NCBI RefSeq assembly: GCF_018294505.1
Contig: NC_057813.1
Coordinates: forward strand, 316,327,077 to 316,391,076
Direction of reading: 5' to 3'
Source of the DNA: Triticum aestivum
Taxonomy: Eukaryota; Streptophyta; Magnoliopsida; Poales; Poaceae
Length of the DNA stretch: 64,000 bases
Shown: positions 11,055-23,138 of the stretch, piece after piece
Position numbering within the stretch: position 1 is the first letter of the stretch
How the letters are laid out: each line of letters begins with the position of its first letter
Translations under genes and position numbers: made by a program
Notes under the pieces: generated by a model
What the model saw: the letters and a program-made list of their open reading frames with translations, nothing else
Told to the model about the DNA's origin: nothing
The model's database searches: none

Positions 11055-11742
11055 GTCACTTTAATATACTGGTGGGAATTTTTCATTATAGAACTTGGCT
11101 TGTATATTCCTACGATGGGCTTCCTCAAATGCCCTAGGTCTTGAGCAAGCAAGTTGGATGCACACCCACTAGTTTTCTTTTTGTTGAGCATTAATTTATA
11201 GCTCTAGTGCATTCGTTGCATGGAAATCCCTACTCCTCATGTTGACATCAATTGATGGGCATCTCCATAGCCCGTTGATTATCCTCACCAATGTGAGACT
11301 TTCTCCTTTTTGTCTTCTCCACACAATCCCTATCATCATATTCTATTCCACCCATAGTGCTATATCCATGGCTCACACTCATGTATTGCGTGAAAGCTTG
11401 AAAAGTTTGAGATTATTTAAGTACGAAACAATTGCTTGGCCTGTCATCGGGGGTGTAGAATTTGGGAACATCTTTGTGTGACGAAAATGAATCATAGCCT
11501 AACTATATGATTTTGTAGGGATGAACTTTCTTTAGCCCTGTTAATTTGAGAAGACATGATTGCTTTGATTAGTATGCTTGAAGTGTTACTATTTCTTTTA
11601 TCAATATAAACTTTTATTTTGAATAATTTGGATCTGAACATTCATGCCACAATAAAAAATTACATTGGGAATTATGCTAGGTAGCATTCCACATCAAAAA
11701 TTCTATTTTTATCATTTACCTACTCGAGGACGAGCAGGAATT

Positions 11743-11757
11743 AAGCTTGGGGATGCT
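11743..11757 (+). promoter_or_regulatory. Polypurine tract of D
   Basis: AAGCTTGGGGATGCT lies directly before the 3' LTR start TGATACGTC. It would prime plus-strand synthesis. Confidence 0.8.
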
Positions 11758-13332
11758 TGATACGTCTCCAATGTATCTATAATTTTTTATTGTTCCATGC
11801 TATTATATTACCCCTTTTGGATGTTTATGGGCTTTATTTTACACATTTATATCATTTTTGGGACTAACCTACTAACCGGAGGCCCAGCCCGTATTGCTGT
11901 TTTTTTGCCTATTTCGGTATTTCGAAGAAAAGGAATATCAAACGGAGTACAAACGGAATGAAACCTTCGGGAGCGTGATTTTTGGAACGAACGTGATCCA
12001 CAGGACTTGGAGTGCAAGTCAAGAAGCAATTGAGGCGGCCAGGAGATAGGAGGGCGCGCCCACCCCTCCTTGGCACGCCCCCTGTCTCCTGGGCCCCTCG
12101 AACATCCACCGACCTACTTCTTCCTCCTATATATACCCACATACCCCGAAAACATCTAGGGAGCCAACGAAAAACAATTTCCACCGCCGTAACCTTCCGT
12201 ATCCGCGAGATCCCATCTTGGAGCCTTCGCCGGCACTCTGTCGGAGGGGGAATCGACCATGGAGGGCTCCTACATCAACACCATAGCCCCTCCGATGAGT
12301 TGTGAGTAGTTTACCACAGACCTTCGGGTCCATAGTTATTAGCTAGATGGCTTCTTCTCTCTTTTTGGATCTCAATACCATGTTCTCCCCTCTCTTGTGG
12401 AGATCTATTCGATGTAAACTCTTTTTGCGGTGTGTTTGTTGAGATCCGATGAATTGTGGGTTTATGATCAAGTTTATCTATGAGAAATATTTGAATCTTC
12501 TCTGAATTATTTTATGTATGATTGAGTTATCTTTGCAAGTCTCTTTGAATTATCAGTTTGGTTTGGCCTACTAGATTGATCTTTCTTGCCATGGGAGAAG
12601 TGCTTAGCTTTGGGTTCAATCTTGCGGTGTCCTTACGCAGTGACAGAAAGGGTTGCAAGGCACGTATTGTATTGTTGCCATCGAGGATAAAAAGATGGGG
12701 TTTATATCATATTGCATGAGTTTATCCCTCTACATCATGTCATCTTTCTTAATGCGTTACTCTGTTCTTATGAACTTAATACTCTAGATGCATGCTGGAT
12801 AGCGGTCGATGTGTGGAGTAATAGTAGTAGATGCAGGCAGGAGTCGGTCTACTTTTCACGGACGTGAGGCCTATATATATGATCATGCCTAGATAATCTC
12901 ATAATTATTCTCTTTTCTATCAATTGCTCGACAGTAATTTGTTCACCCACCGTAATACTTATGCTATCTTGAGAGAAGCCTCTAGTGAAACCTATGGGCC
13001 CCGGGTCTATCTTTAATCATCTAAGCTTTCAATCTACTTTTATTTGCATCTTTACTTTTTGCATCTATATTATAAAATACCAAAAATATATTTATCTTAT
13101 CATACTATCTCTATTAGATCTCACTTTCGCAAGTGGTTGTGAAGGGATTGACAACCCCTTTATTGCGTTGGTTGCGAGTTCTTTATTTGTTTGTGTAGGT
13201 GCATGGGACTTTTGAGGAACCTCCTACTGGATTGATACCTTGGTTCTCAAAAACTAAGGGAAATACTTACGCTACTTTGCTACATCACCCTTTCCTCTTC
13301 AAGGAAAACCAACGCAAGCTCAAGACGTAGCA
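11758..13332 (+). repeat. Element D 3' LTR
   Basis: It starts TGATACGTCTCC and ends GACGTAGCA, then TCGCT. It is 1575 bp and closely matches the 5' copy, with a TATA box near 12128-12135. Confidence 0.93.
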
Positions 13333-14614
13333 TCGCTATACTATGCTTTCACAACTTGACTTCAAAATATTTGGTTTGGAGACCATCAAAGATCAATAGG
13401 TGCATGATGCTGATTTTAAAGATGTATTGCAGAATTGTAAAGAAGGAAGAACATGAAACAAGTTCGTCGTTAATGATGGATTTGTGTTCCGTGCTAACAA
13501 GCTATGCATTCCAGCTAGCTCCATTTGTCTTTTGTTGTTGCAGGAGGCGCATGTAGGAGGATTAATGGGACACTTTGGCGTGAAGAAGACGGAGGGCGTA
13601 CTTGCTACACATTTCTTTTAGCCGAAGATGAGATGGGATGTTGAGCGCTTTATAGCTCGCTGCACTACATGTCAAAAAGCTAAGTCACGACTCAATAATC
13701 ATGGTTTATATATGCCTTTGCATGTACCTAGTGTTCCTTGGGAGGATATATCTATGGACTTTGTTTTAGGTTTACCTCGAACAAAGAACGGTAGGGATAG
13801 CATATTTGTTGTCGTGGATAGATTCTTGAAAATGGCACACTTTATACCATGTCATAAAAGTGATGATGTTGTTAATGTTGCTGATTTCTTCTTTCGTGAA
13901 ATTATTCGCTTGCATTGTGTGCCAAATACTATTGTTTCAGACCGTGATACTAAATTTATTAACCACTTTTGGAGATGTTTATGGGCTAAGTTGGGGACTA
14001 AACTGCTTTTTAGTACTACTTGTCACCCCAAACTGATGGACAAACTGAAGTAGTCAATAGAACATTGTCTACTATGCTTAGGCCTGTTTCGAAGAAGAAT
14101 AAGAAAATGTGGGAAGAATGTTTGCCTCATATTGAATTTGCTTATAATGGTTCATTGCATTCTACTACTAAGATGTGCCCTTTTGAAATTGTGTATGGTT
14201 TCCTACCTTGTGCACCTATTGATTTGTTACCTCTTCCATCTTCGGAGAAGGTTAATTTTGATGCTAAACAACATGTTGAATTGATTTTAAAAATGCATGA
14301 GTTAACTAAGTAAATCATTGAGCGTATGAATGCTAAATATAAACTTGTTGGAGATAAGGGTAGAAAACATGTTGTGTTTGCACCTGGAGATCTTGTTTGG
14401 TTACATTCACGTCAGGATAGATTTCCTGATTTGCAGAAATCAAAGCTAATGCCACGTGTTAATGGTCCTTTTAAGGTGTTAGAGAAAATAAATGATAATG
14501 CATATAAACTTGAGCTGCCTGCAGATTTTGGGGTTAGTCTTGCAGATTTGAAGCCTTATTTGGGTGAGGAAGATGAGCTTCTGTCGAGGACGACTTCATT
14601 TCAAGAAGGGGGGA
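13333..14614 (+). pseudogene. Element B integrase, broken
   Basis: After D, B's frame resumes with the RNase H-integrase linker and has stops at about 13397, 13455 and 13619. The zinc-binding HHCC region keeps its second His in GGLMGHFG and the CTTCQKAKS cysteines. The core has [10 protein letters not shown] (first Asp) and SDRDTKF (second Asp). A one-base loss at about 14026 shifts the frame before [10 protein letters not shown] (Glu). TAA at 14311-14313 replaces a codon that is GAA in C. The C-terminal module ([36 protein letters not shown]) lacks the PTFN segment present in A and C. The frame is lost again at the polypurine tract, just before the LTR. Confidence 0.87.
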
Positions 14615-15540
14615 TGATGAGGACATCAATACCATTGTTACACCCACAGCCCGTGCTGCTATACATACTGGACCAATTACTAGAGCTCGTGCACGCCAAT
14701 TAAATTACCAGGTACTTTTGTTTCTTGGTAATGATTCTAATGTTCATGAGAATATGATGCTGCCTAAATTGGATACATTTGTTTTGCTTACAAATGAAGG
14801 GCCTAGCTTGGAGAAGGATGAACATTGGAGCAAGAACAAGCATGGAGATGATGGCATGTGCAAGGAACAAGAATGGAGTTATAAGTGATGATTTCAGGAC
14901 GTTGAAGCCACCATAACAAGTGCATGAAGTCTTGGACGAAATATACAAGATGCTACTTCATAACTTTCGTCCAGAGGCTATTTAGGTGCCGCGCCACCTT
15001 ATTATTGGGCCAGACCCATGTAGTTTCAAAATACTTGAGTATAGGATGTTTTTAGAGTCCGTATGTGTGGGGAAACAAGAGATAGGGTTGGTTTCAGACC
15101 CCTCCACCAAGGGCCACGAATCCCCCCCCCCCCGCCCCCTCTTCCTCCATATATACAGCCCTTAGGGCACCGTTTAGACTTTGGGTTTTGTTTAGATTAA
15201 AAGTTCGCCATAGCTGCAACTTCGCGTACTTTGTTTGTGTTCAACGACCAGACAAAGGCATCTCAGAACCCCACCTTCATTAATAAAGCTTTCCTCTTAT
15301 ATTCACAATATCCAGATTGCAATGTCAGTTTCTTGCTTGTTCTTCGTTTGCTCGCAGGAAAATAGACCCTCGTGGTCAGGTTGATCGTGCTCCGGCGTGG
15401 TCAATAACCCCTCGGCAGTTGGTTTAGCGATTGCTAAGGCGTGACGTCTCGCACGTTCGTAGTAGGATTGTCAAGGTTGACTCCCACAAAAAACGATAGC
15501 CACCATCTCATCGAAAGACAGGACACCTTTGCCTCTATCA
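14615..15540 (+). repeat. Element B 3' LTR
   Basis: It is preceded by the polypurine tract AAGAAGGGGGGA. It is 926 bp with TG/CA ends and matches 289-1205. It differs by substitutions and by a C-run expansion near 15122-15136. Confidence 0.93.
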
Positions 15541-15545
15541 GAAAC
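15541..15545 (+). repeat. Target-site duplication GAAAC, right of B
   Basis: Second copy of the 284-288 duplication. A's gag frame resumes here with ETEQRF. Confidence 0.93.
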
Positions 15546-17100
15546 TGAACAACGTTTCACATGCTTACAATATCCTGAGGAGAGACGTGTTGCTGCTGCT
15601 GTTTGTGAATTCACTAGTTTTGCTTCTGTTTGGTGGTCTGAACATTTTAGATTATATCCTATTCCAACTACTTGGGATGCTTTGAAAACTTCTATGCGTA
15701 CTCGTTTGGTTCCTCCATATTATCAACGTGAATTGCTTCAAAAATTATGTAGAAGAATATTATGTGTAATGACAAACTGGGATGATTAGATGTGGTATTA
15801 TTGAGGATAATGAATCTATGCTTGCACGTTTTATGGGTGGATTAAATAAAGAGATTCAAACCATTCTAGAGTATAAGGAGTATAATAATATCACTCGTTT
15901 ATTCCATCTTGCTTGTAAAGCTGAACGTGAAGTGCAGGATCGACATGCATTGGCGTGAACTAAATTTTCTGCATGTCGATCTTCATCATGGACACCATGT
16001 ACATCCTCTACTCCTACACGTCCTACGATAGCACCACTGACTTCAGCCACCAATTCCAACCAAGATACAAGAAAACAGGCACCACCACCACCATCTGCCA
16101 GGAGTACACCTTTCGGTCCCGCACAGATCTCTTCTTCATCCATGGCATCAACAGGGAAAACACATGATATTAGTTGTCGTCGTTGAAAAGGTGGAGGTCA
16201 TTATGCGAGAGATTTCCCATCTAAATGCGTGATGATTGCTACTGAGGATGGTGGGTATGAGTCCGCTAGTGACTATGATGAGCAGACTTTGGCTCTTATT
16301 ACAAGTGAAGAACACGGTGGAGATGGTTTTGATCATGAGATGCAATACATGGCTCCTGAAGACGCTGACAGGTATGAATGTTTAGTTGCTCAACGTGTTT
16401 TGAGTGTACAGGTCACACAAGCTGAGCAAAATCAGAGGCATAATTTGTGCCATACAAAGGGAGTCGTGAAGGAACATTCTGTTCGTGTCATCATTGATGG
16501 AGGGAGTTGCAACAACTTGGCTAGCATGGAGATGGTGGAGAAGCTATCTCTCACCACAAGACCACATCCACATCCTTACTACATCCAATGGTTAACCAAC
16601 AACAACAAGGTTAAGGTAACACGTACTGTTCGTGTGGATTTTAGTATCTCTACATATGCTGACTATGTTGATTGTGATGTGGTACCTATGCAAGCATGTT
16701 CCTTATTACTTGGTAGACCATGGCAATTTGATAAAAATTCTGTACACCATGGTAGAAACAATCAGTATACTCTTGTTCATAAGGATAAAAATATTACTTT
16801 GCTTCCTATGACTCCTGATTCCATTTTGAAAGATGATATTAATAGAGCTAATAAAGCAAAACAGGAGAAAAATAAGAATGAAAATCATATTGTGGCAAAA
16901 GAATTTGAGCAACAAATGAAGCCTAATAATAAACCATCTAGTCTTGCTTCTGAAATTAAATTGAAAATTGCATGTTTACTTGCCACCAAATCTGATATTG
17001 ATGATCTAGATTTCAGCAAATCTGTTTGCTATGTTTTCGTGTGCAAAGAGGCATTATTTTCTTTCGAGGATGTACCTTCCTGTTTGCCTCCTGCTGTCAC
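15541..17100 (+). pseudogene. Element A gag core and protease, broken
   Basis: The gag core resumes (ETEQRFTCLQYPEERR, WWSEHF, PPYYQRELLQK). A deletion between AAAAATT repeats near 15747 removes the LRQGKN region. TGA at 15956-15958 stands where B has CGA, a C-to-T change at a CpG. In the zinc knuckle the second Cys codon is TGA (16184-16186) and the last Cys is lost, so RNA binding would be impaired. The frame 16229-17374 is then open with the retropepsin DGGSCNNLAS (DGGS at 16496-16507) and the linker to RT. Protease matures the polyprotein. Confidence 0.86.
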
Positions 17101-18425
17101 TAACATTTTGCAGGAGTTCGTAGACGTCTTTCCACTAGACGTGCCACCGGGATTACCACCTATTCGAGGGATTGAGGATCAGATTGACTTAATTCCCGGT
17201 GCTTTGCTACCAAATTGTGCGCCATACCGTACCAATCCAGAGGACACGAAGGAGATTATGCGTCAAGTACAGGAGCTACTCGACAAAGGTTATATAAGCG
17301 AATCTTTTAGTCCTTGTGTTGTTCCTATTATACTAGTGCCAAAAAAAGGATGGTATGTCGCGTATGTGTGTTGATTGTAGAGGCATTAATAATATTACTA
17401 GTCGTTATTGTAATCCTATTCCTAGGCTAGATGACATGCTTGATGAATTGAGTGGCTCTACAATATTCTCCAAAGTTGATTTGCGTAGTGGATACCAAAA
17501 TTGGGAGATGAATGGAAAACAACATTTAAAACTAAGTTTGGATTATATGAGTGGTTAGTTATTCCTTTTGGGTTAACTAATGCACTTAGTACTTTCATGA
17601 GATTAATGAACGAAGTTTTACGTGCTTTCATTGGACAATTTGTGGTAGTCTATTTTGATGATATACATTTATAGCAGATCTTTGGAGGAACATTTGGAAC
17701 ATTTACGTGCTGTTTTTATTGCTCTCCATGATGCATGTTTGTTTTGTAACCTCGGAAAGTGCACCTTTTGCACCGACCGAGTATCTTTTCTTGGCTATGT
17801 TTTTACTCCACAGCGAATTGAAGTTGATAAAACCAAGATTGACGCTATTGAGAGTTGGCCGCAGCCCAAAACGGTCACACAAGTGAGGAGTTTTCTTGGC
17901 CTCGCTAGTTTCTATAGGCGTTTTGTGAGAGATTTCAGCACCATTTCAGCACTTCTCAATGAGCTTACAAAGAAGGATGTGCCTTTTGTTTGGGGCAACG
18001 CACAGGAAGAAGCTTTCACGGTATTGAAAGATAAGTTGACACATGCTCCTTTACTCGAACTTCCTAATTTTAATAAGACTTTTGAGCTTGAATGTGATGC
18101 TAGTGGAATTGGATTAGGAGGTGTGTTATTACAAGATGGCAAACCTGTTGCATACTTTTCTGAAAAATTGAGTGGGCCTAGCCTGAATTATTCTACTTAT
18201 GATAAAGAATTATATGCTCTTGTTCGCACTTTAGAAACATGGCAACATTATTTATGGCCCAAAGAATTTGTTATACATTCTGATCATGAATCTTTGAAAC
18301 ATATTAAAAGTCAAGCTAAACTGAATCATAGACATCCTAAATGGGTTGAATACATTGAGACTTTCCCGTATGTCATTAAACACAAGAAGGGTAAAAAGTG
18401 TTATTGGTGATGCTTTTCTCGTCAC
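17101..18425 (+). pseudogene. Element A RT and RNase H, broken
   Basis: RT begins in the frame of 16229-17374 ([25 protein letters not shown]). A one-base gain in an A run (seven A's near 17341) shifts it. The frame 17355-17558 holds [11 protein letters not shown] and [12 protein letters not shown] further loss near 17498 removes the HQIRMKL segment. YFDD is at 17651-17662, followed by a two-base loss. The frame 17655-18410 holds the thumb, [12 protein letters not shown], RNase [27 protein letters not shown] and HSDHES. It ends early because KGKENV has become KGKKCYW. Confidence 0.86.
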
Positions 18426-19716
18426 TATACTATGATTTCACAACTTGACTTCAAAATATTTGGTTTGGAGACCATCAAAGATCAATATGTGCATGATGCT
18501 GATTTTAAGGATGTAATGCAGAATTGTAAAGAAGGAAGAACGTGGAACACGTTCATCGTTAATGATGGATTTGTGTTCCATGCTAACAAGCTATGCATTC
18601 CAGCTAGCTCCGTTCGTCTTTTGTTGTTGCGGGAGGTGCATGGAGGAGGATTAATGGGAAACTTTGGCGTGAAGAAGATGGATGACATACTTGATACACA
18701 TTTCTTTTGGCCAAAGATGAGATGGAATGTTGAGTGTTTTGTTGCTCGCTGCACTACATGTCAAAAAGCTAAGTCACGACTCAATCCTCATGGTTTATAT
18801 AGGCCTTTGCCTATACCTAGTGTTCCTTGGGAGGATATATCTATGGACTTTGTTTTAGGTTTACCTCGAACAAAGAAGAGGAGGGATAGCATATTTGTTG
18901 TCATGGATAGATTCTAAAAAATGGCACACTTTATACCATGTCATAAAAGCGATGATGCTGTTAATGTTGTTGATTTGTTCTTTCGTGAAATTATTCGCTT
19001 TCATGGTGTGCCCAATACTATTGTGTCAGATCATGATACTAAATTTCTTAACCACTTTAGGAGATGTTTAAGGGCTAAGTTGCGGACTAAACTGCTTTTT
19101 AGTACTACTTGTCACCCCCAAACTGATGGGCAAACTGAAGTAGTCAATAGAACATTCTCTACTATGCTTAGGGATGTTTTGAAGAATAATAAGAAAATAT
19201 GGGAAGAATACTTGCCTCATATTGAATTTGCTTATAATCGTTCATTGCATTCTACAACTAAGATGTACCCTTTTGAAATTGTGTATGGTTTCCTACCTCG
19301 TGCACCTATTCATTCATTGCCCATTCCATCTTCGGGGAAGGTTAATTTTGATGCTAAACAATGTGTTGCATCTATTTTAAAAATGCATGAGTTATCTAAG
19401 TAAAACATTGAGCGTATGAATGCTAAATATAAACTTGTTGGAGATAAGGGTAGAAAACATGTTGTGTTTGCACCTGGAGATCTTGTTTGGTTACATTCGC
19501 GTCGGGATAGATTTCCTGATTTGCGGAAATCAAAGCTAATGCCACGTGTTAATGGTCCTTTTAAGGTGTTAGAGAAAATAAATGATAATGCATATAAACT
19601 TGAGCTGCTTGCAGATTTTGGGGTTAGTCCCACTTTTAACATTGCAGATTTGAAGGCTTATTTGGGTGAGGAAGATGAGCTTCTGTCGTGGACGACTTCA
19701 TTTCAAGAAGGGGGGA
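18426..19716 (+). pseudogene. Element A integrase, broken
   Basis: The zinc domain reads VHGGGLMGNFG, so the second zinc-binding His is Asn; CTTCQKAKS is intact. The catalytic core has [19 protein letters not shown] and [10 protein letters not shown], so all three DDE residues are present, with one stop at 18915-18917 between the first and second. TAA at 19401-19403 stands at the same codon as the stop in B. The C-terminal module keeps [13 protein letters not shown]. The polypurine tract AAGAAGGGGGGA has the same one-base loss as B, which takes the LTR-encoded tail out of frame. Confidence 0.87.
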
Positions 19717-20639
19717 TGATGAGGACATCAATACCATTGTTACACCCACAACCCCTGCTACTATACATACTGGACCAATTACTAGAGCTCACGCATGCCA
19801 ATTAAATTACCAGGTACTTTCGTTTCTTGGTAATGATTCTAATGTTCATGAGAATATGATGTTGCCTAAATTGGATACATTTGTTTTGCTTACAAATGAA
19901 GGGCCTAGCTTGGTGAAGGATGAACATTGGAGCAAGAACAAGCATTGAGATAATGGCATGCGCAAGGGAAGCAAAAATGGAGTTACAAGTGATGATTTCA
20001 GGACGGTTGAAGCCACCTTAATTAGTGCACGACGCCTTGGACGAAATATACAAGATACTACTTCATAACTTCCGTCGAGAGGCTATTCTAGGTGCTGTGT
20101 CACCTTATTATTGGGCCAGGCCCATGTAATTTCGAAATACTTGAGTATAGGTTGTTTTTAGAGTCCTTTTGTGTGTGAAAACAACATATAGGGTTGGTTT
20201 TGGACCCTTTCCCCAAGGGCCACGAAATCCCCCCCCCTCTTCCTCCATATATACAGCCCTTAGGGCGTCGTTTAGACTTTGGGTTTTGGTAAGATTAAAA
20301 GTTCACCATAGTTGCAACTTCGTGTACTTCGTTTGTGTTCAACAACAAGGCAAAGGCGTCACAGAACCCCACCTTCATTAATAGAGCTTTCCTCTTATAT
20401 TCGCAGTATCCAGATTGCACTCTCAGTTTCTTGCTTGTTCTTCGTTTGCTCGTAAGGAAACAAACCCTCGTGGTCAGGTTGATCATGCTCCGGCGTGGTC
20501 AATAACCCCTCGGAAGTTGGTTTAGCGATTGCTAAGGCGCGACATCTCGCACATTCATACTCGGATCGTCCAGGTCGACTCCCACAGAAAAAGATAGCCA
20601 CCTTCTCATCGAAACATCGGGACACCTTTGCCTCTATCA
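19717..20639 (+). repeat. Element A 3' LTR
   Basis: 923 bp, TGATGAGGACATC to CCTCTATCA, like B's LTRs. TATA box near 20246-20253. It is followed by CTGCG, the presumed target duplication, and then by the interior of C's LTR. Confidence 0.92.
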
Positions 20640-21105
20640 CTGCGTCACCTTATTATTGGGCTAGGCCCATGTAATTTCGAAATACATAAGTATAGGCCCT
20701 TTTTAGAGTCCGTATGTGTGGGGAAATAAGAGATAGGGTTGGTTTCGGACCCCTTCCCCAAGGGCCATGAAATCCCCCCCCCCTCTTTCTCCATATATAC
20801 AGCCCTTAGGGCGTCGTTTAGACTTTGGGTTTTATTTAGATTAAAAGTTCGCCATAGCTGCAACTTCGCGTACTTTGTTTGTGTTCAATGACCAGACCAA
20901 GACGTCACAGAACCCCACCTTCATTAATAAAGCTTTCCTCTTTTATTCACAATATCCAGATTGCAATCTTAGTTTCTTGCTGGTTCTTTGTTTGCTTGCT
21001 GGAAATAGACCTTCGTGGTCAGGTTGATCGTGCTCCGGCATGGTTAATAACCTCTCGGAGTTGGTTTAGCGATTGCTAAGGCGCGACGTCCTCGCACGTT
21101 CGTAG
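20640..21105 (+). repeat. Element C 5' LTR, right-hand fragment
   Basis: It starts CTGCGTCACC, equivalent to about position 375 of the LTR, and ends CGTAGTC, about 75-80 bp short of the LTR end. The next bases are RT coding. The left part should lie upstream of the window, before A. Confidence 0.86.
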
Positions 21106-21845
21106 TCTTGGAACATTTGGAACATTTATGTGTTGTTTTTATTGCTCTACGTGATGCACGTTTGTTTAGTAACCTTGGGAAGTGCACCTTTTGCACCGAC
21201 CAAGTATATTTTCTTGGCTATGTTATTACTCCATGGGGAATTGAGCTGATAAAGCCAAGATTGAAGCTATTGCGAGTTGGCCGTAGCCCAAAATGGTCAC
21301 ACAAGTGAGGAGTTTTCTTGGCCTTGCTGGATTCTATAGGCGTTTTGTGAGAGATTTCAGCACCATTGCTGCGCCTCTAAATGAGCTTACAAAGAAGGAT
21401 GTACTTTTTGTTTGGGTACCGCACAGGAAGAAGCCTTCACCGTATTGAAAGATAAGTTGACACATGCTCCTTTACTCAAACTTCCTGATTTTAATAAGAC
21501 TTTTGAGCTTGAATATGATGCTAGTGGAATTGGATTAGGAGGTGTGTTATTACAAGATGGCAAACCTGTAGCATACTTTTCTGAAAAATTGAGTGGGCCT
21601 AGTCTGAATTATTCTACTTATGATAAAGAATTATATGCTCTTGTTCGGACTTTAGAAACATGGCAACATTATTTATGGCCCAAAGAATTTTTTATACATT
21701 CTGATCATGAATCTTTGAAACATATTAAAAGTCAAGCTAAACTGAATCGTAGACATGCTAAATGGGTTGAATTCATTGAGACTTTCCCTTATGTCATTAA
21801 ACACAAGAAGGGTAAAGAAAATGTTATTTCTCATGCATTGTCTCG
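21106..21845 (+). pseudogene. Element C RT remnant and RNase H
   Basis: The join at 21105/21106 enters RT just after the catalytic YFDD region (EHLEHLCVVFIALRDARLF). A one-base loss near 21246 and another near 21412 shift the frame. The frame 21412-22281 holds RNase H with [14 protein letters not shown] (Cys to Tyr next to the catalytic Asp), [18 protein letters not shown] and [14 protein letters not shown], where a conserved Ala-Asp pair reads Ser-His. Confidence 0.84.
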
Positions 21846-23138
21846 TCGCTATACTGTGCTTTCACAACTTGACTTCAAAATATTTGGTTTGGAGACCATC
21901 AAAGATCAATATGTGCATGATGCTAATTTTAAAGATGTATTGCACAATTGTAAAGAAGGAAGAACATGGAACAAGTTCGTCATTAATGATGAATTTATGT
22001 TCCGTGCTAACAAGCTATGCATTCTAGCTAGCTCTGTTCGTCTTTTGTTGTTGCAGGAGGCGCGTGGAGGAGGATTTATGGGACACTTTGGCGTGAAGAA
22101 GACGGAGGATATACTTGCTACACATTTCTTTTGGCCAAAGATGAGATGGAATGTTGAGTGTTTTGTGCTCGCTGCACTACATGTCAAAAAGCTAAGTCAT
22201 GACTCAATCCTCATGGTTTATATATGCCTTTGCCTGTACCTAGTGTTCCTTGGGAGGATATATCTATGGACTTTGTTTTAGGTTTACCTCGAACAAAGAA
22301 GAGGAGGGATAGCATATTTGTTGTCGTGGATAGATTCTCGGAAATGGCACACTTTATACCATGTCATAAATGCGATGATGCTGTTAATGTTGCTGATTTG
22401 TTCTTTCAGGAAACTATTCGCTTGCATGGTGTGCCAAATACTATTGTTTCAGATCGTGATACTAAATTTCTTAGCCATTTTTGTAGATGTTTATGGGCTA
22501 AGTTGGGGACTAAACTGCTTTTTAGTACTACTTGTCACCCCAAACTGATGGACAAACTGAAGTAGTCAATAGAACATTGTCTACTATGCTTAGGGATGTT
22601 TTGAAGAATAATAAGAAAATGCGGGAAGAATGCTTGTCTCATATTGAATTTTCTTATAATTGTTCATTTCATTCTACTACTAAGATATGCCCTTTTGAAA
22701 TTGTGTATGGTTTTCTACCTTGTGCACCTATTGATTTGTTGCCTCTTCCATCTTCGAAGAAGGTTAATTTTGATGCTAAACAACATGCTGAATTGATCTT
22801 AAAAATGCATGAGTTAACTAAGGAAAACTTGTGCGTATGAATGTTAAATATAAACTTGCTAGAGATAAGGGTAGAAAACATGTTGTCTTTGCACCTAGAG
22901 ATCTTGTTTGGTTACATTTGCGTAAGGATAGGTTTCCTAATTTGCGGAAATCAAAGCTAATGCCACGTGCGGATGGTCCTTTTATGGTGTTGGAGAAAAT
23001 AAATGATAATACATATAAACTTGAGCTCCCTGCGGATTTTGGGGTTAGTCCCACTTTTAACATTGTAGATTTGAAGCCTTATTTTGGTGACGAAGACAAG
23101 TTTCCGTCGAGGACGACTTCATTTCAAGAAGGGGAGGA
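21846..23138 (+). pseudogene. Element C integrase, broken
   Basis: The integrase zinc domain keeps the His of GGGFMGHFG, but the first His is Arg (EARGGG). A one-base loss near 22170 shifts the frame before the CxxC pair. The core frame 22224-22565 has [12 protein letters not shown] and SDRDTKF. The same one-base loss as in B (CACCCCAAACTG) breaks the frame before [10 protein letters not shown]. The last frame lacks the stop found in A and B (AAGGAAAAC here) but has a shift at ENLCV. The C-terminal module and [11 protein letters not shown] read in frame across the LTR boundary, unlike A and B. Confidence 0.85.

Larger units (their letters stand above)
8817..11757 (+). other. Element D long non-coding 3' region
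   Basis: This 2.9 kb sits where an autonomous element would carry pol. It holds a GGGAGGCAACCC box near 8870, two internal copies of the polypurine 13-mer (9478-9543), an A-rich purine tract (about 10794-10880), a 48-bp tandem repeat (10907-11054) and the final polypurine tract (11743-11757). Reversed, it matches F at 24055-26603, so it is a family trait. The short ORFs in it, such as 98 codons at 10365-10661, look fortuitous. Confidence 0.8.
5875..13332 (+). mobile_element. Element D: Athila-like element with protease region only
   Basis: D has two LTRs (5875-7448, 1574 bp; 11758-13332, 1575 bp), an Asp-type primer site, one degraded ORF with a retropepsin-like domain (7673-8816), 2.9 kb of non-coding sequence and a polypurine tract. 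There is no RT, RNase H or integrase, and the capsid part of gag seen in its relative F is missing. It must have moved with enzymes supplied in trans. Athila-like I and J share gag and protease similarity and are plausible relatives of the helper. That link is inference. Confidence 0.92.
289..15540 (+). mobile_element. Element B: full-length CRM-like Ty3/gypsy retrotransposon, split by D
   Basis: B has both LTRs (289-1205 and 14615-15540), a primer binding site, a long leader, gag-PR-RT (2372-5166), RNase H (to 5874) and integrase (13333-14614). Element D (5875-13332) separates RNase H from integrase. B is flanked by GAAAC duplications and is inserted in the gag of A, a copy of its own family. 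Without D it would be about 7.8 kb. Nonsense codons, frameshifts and small deletions mean this copy cannot make an intact polyprotein. Confidence 0.93.
1..20639 (+). mobile_element. Element A: CRM-like Ty3/gypsy retrotransposon, split by B
   Basis: Element A is visible as 1-288 and 15541-20639, because element B (289-15540) interrupts its gag. Reading across the gap restores the local order: acidic gag linker, gag core, protease, reverse transcriptase, RNase H, integrase and a 3' LTR at 19717-20639. Its gag N-terminus, leader and 5' LTR lie upstream of the window. The base after its 3' LTR starts CTGCG and continues as the interior of element C's LTR, so A is inserted in C. The reading frame has many lesions. 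CRM-like placement is inferred from the Met primer type seen in B, the integrase sequence and the tail encoded in the LTR. Confidence 0.88.

Noticed and set aside
1..20639. Chromodomain at the integrase end of A, B or C
   Set aside because: After [24 protein letters not shown] and [21 protein letters not shown] the frame goes straight to the polypurine tract and the LTR tail; no chromodomain signature is visible.
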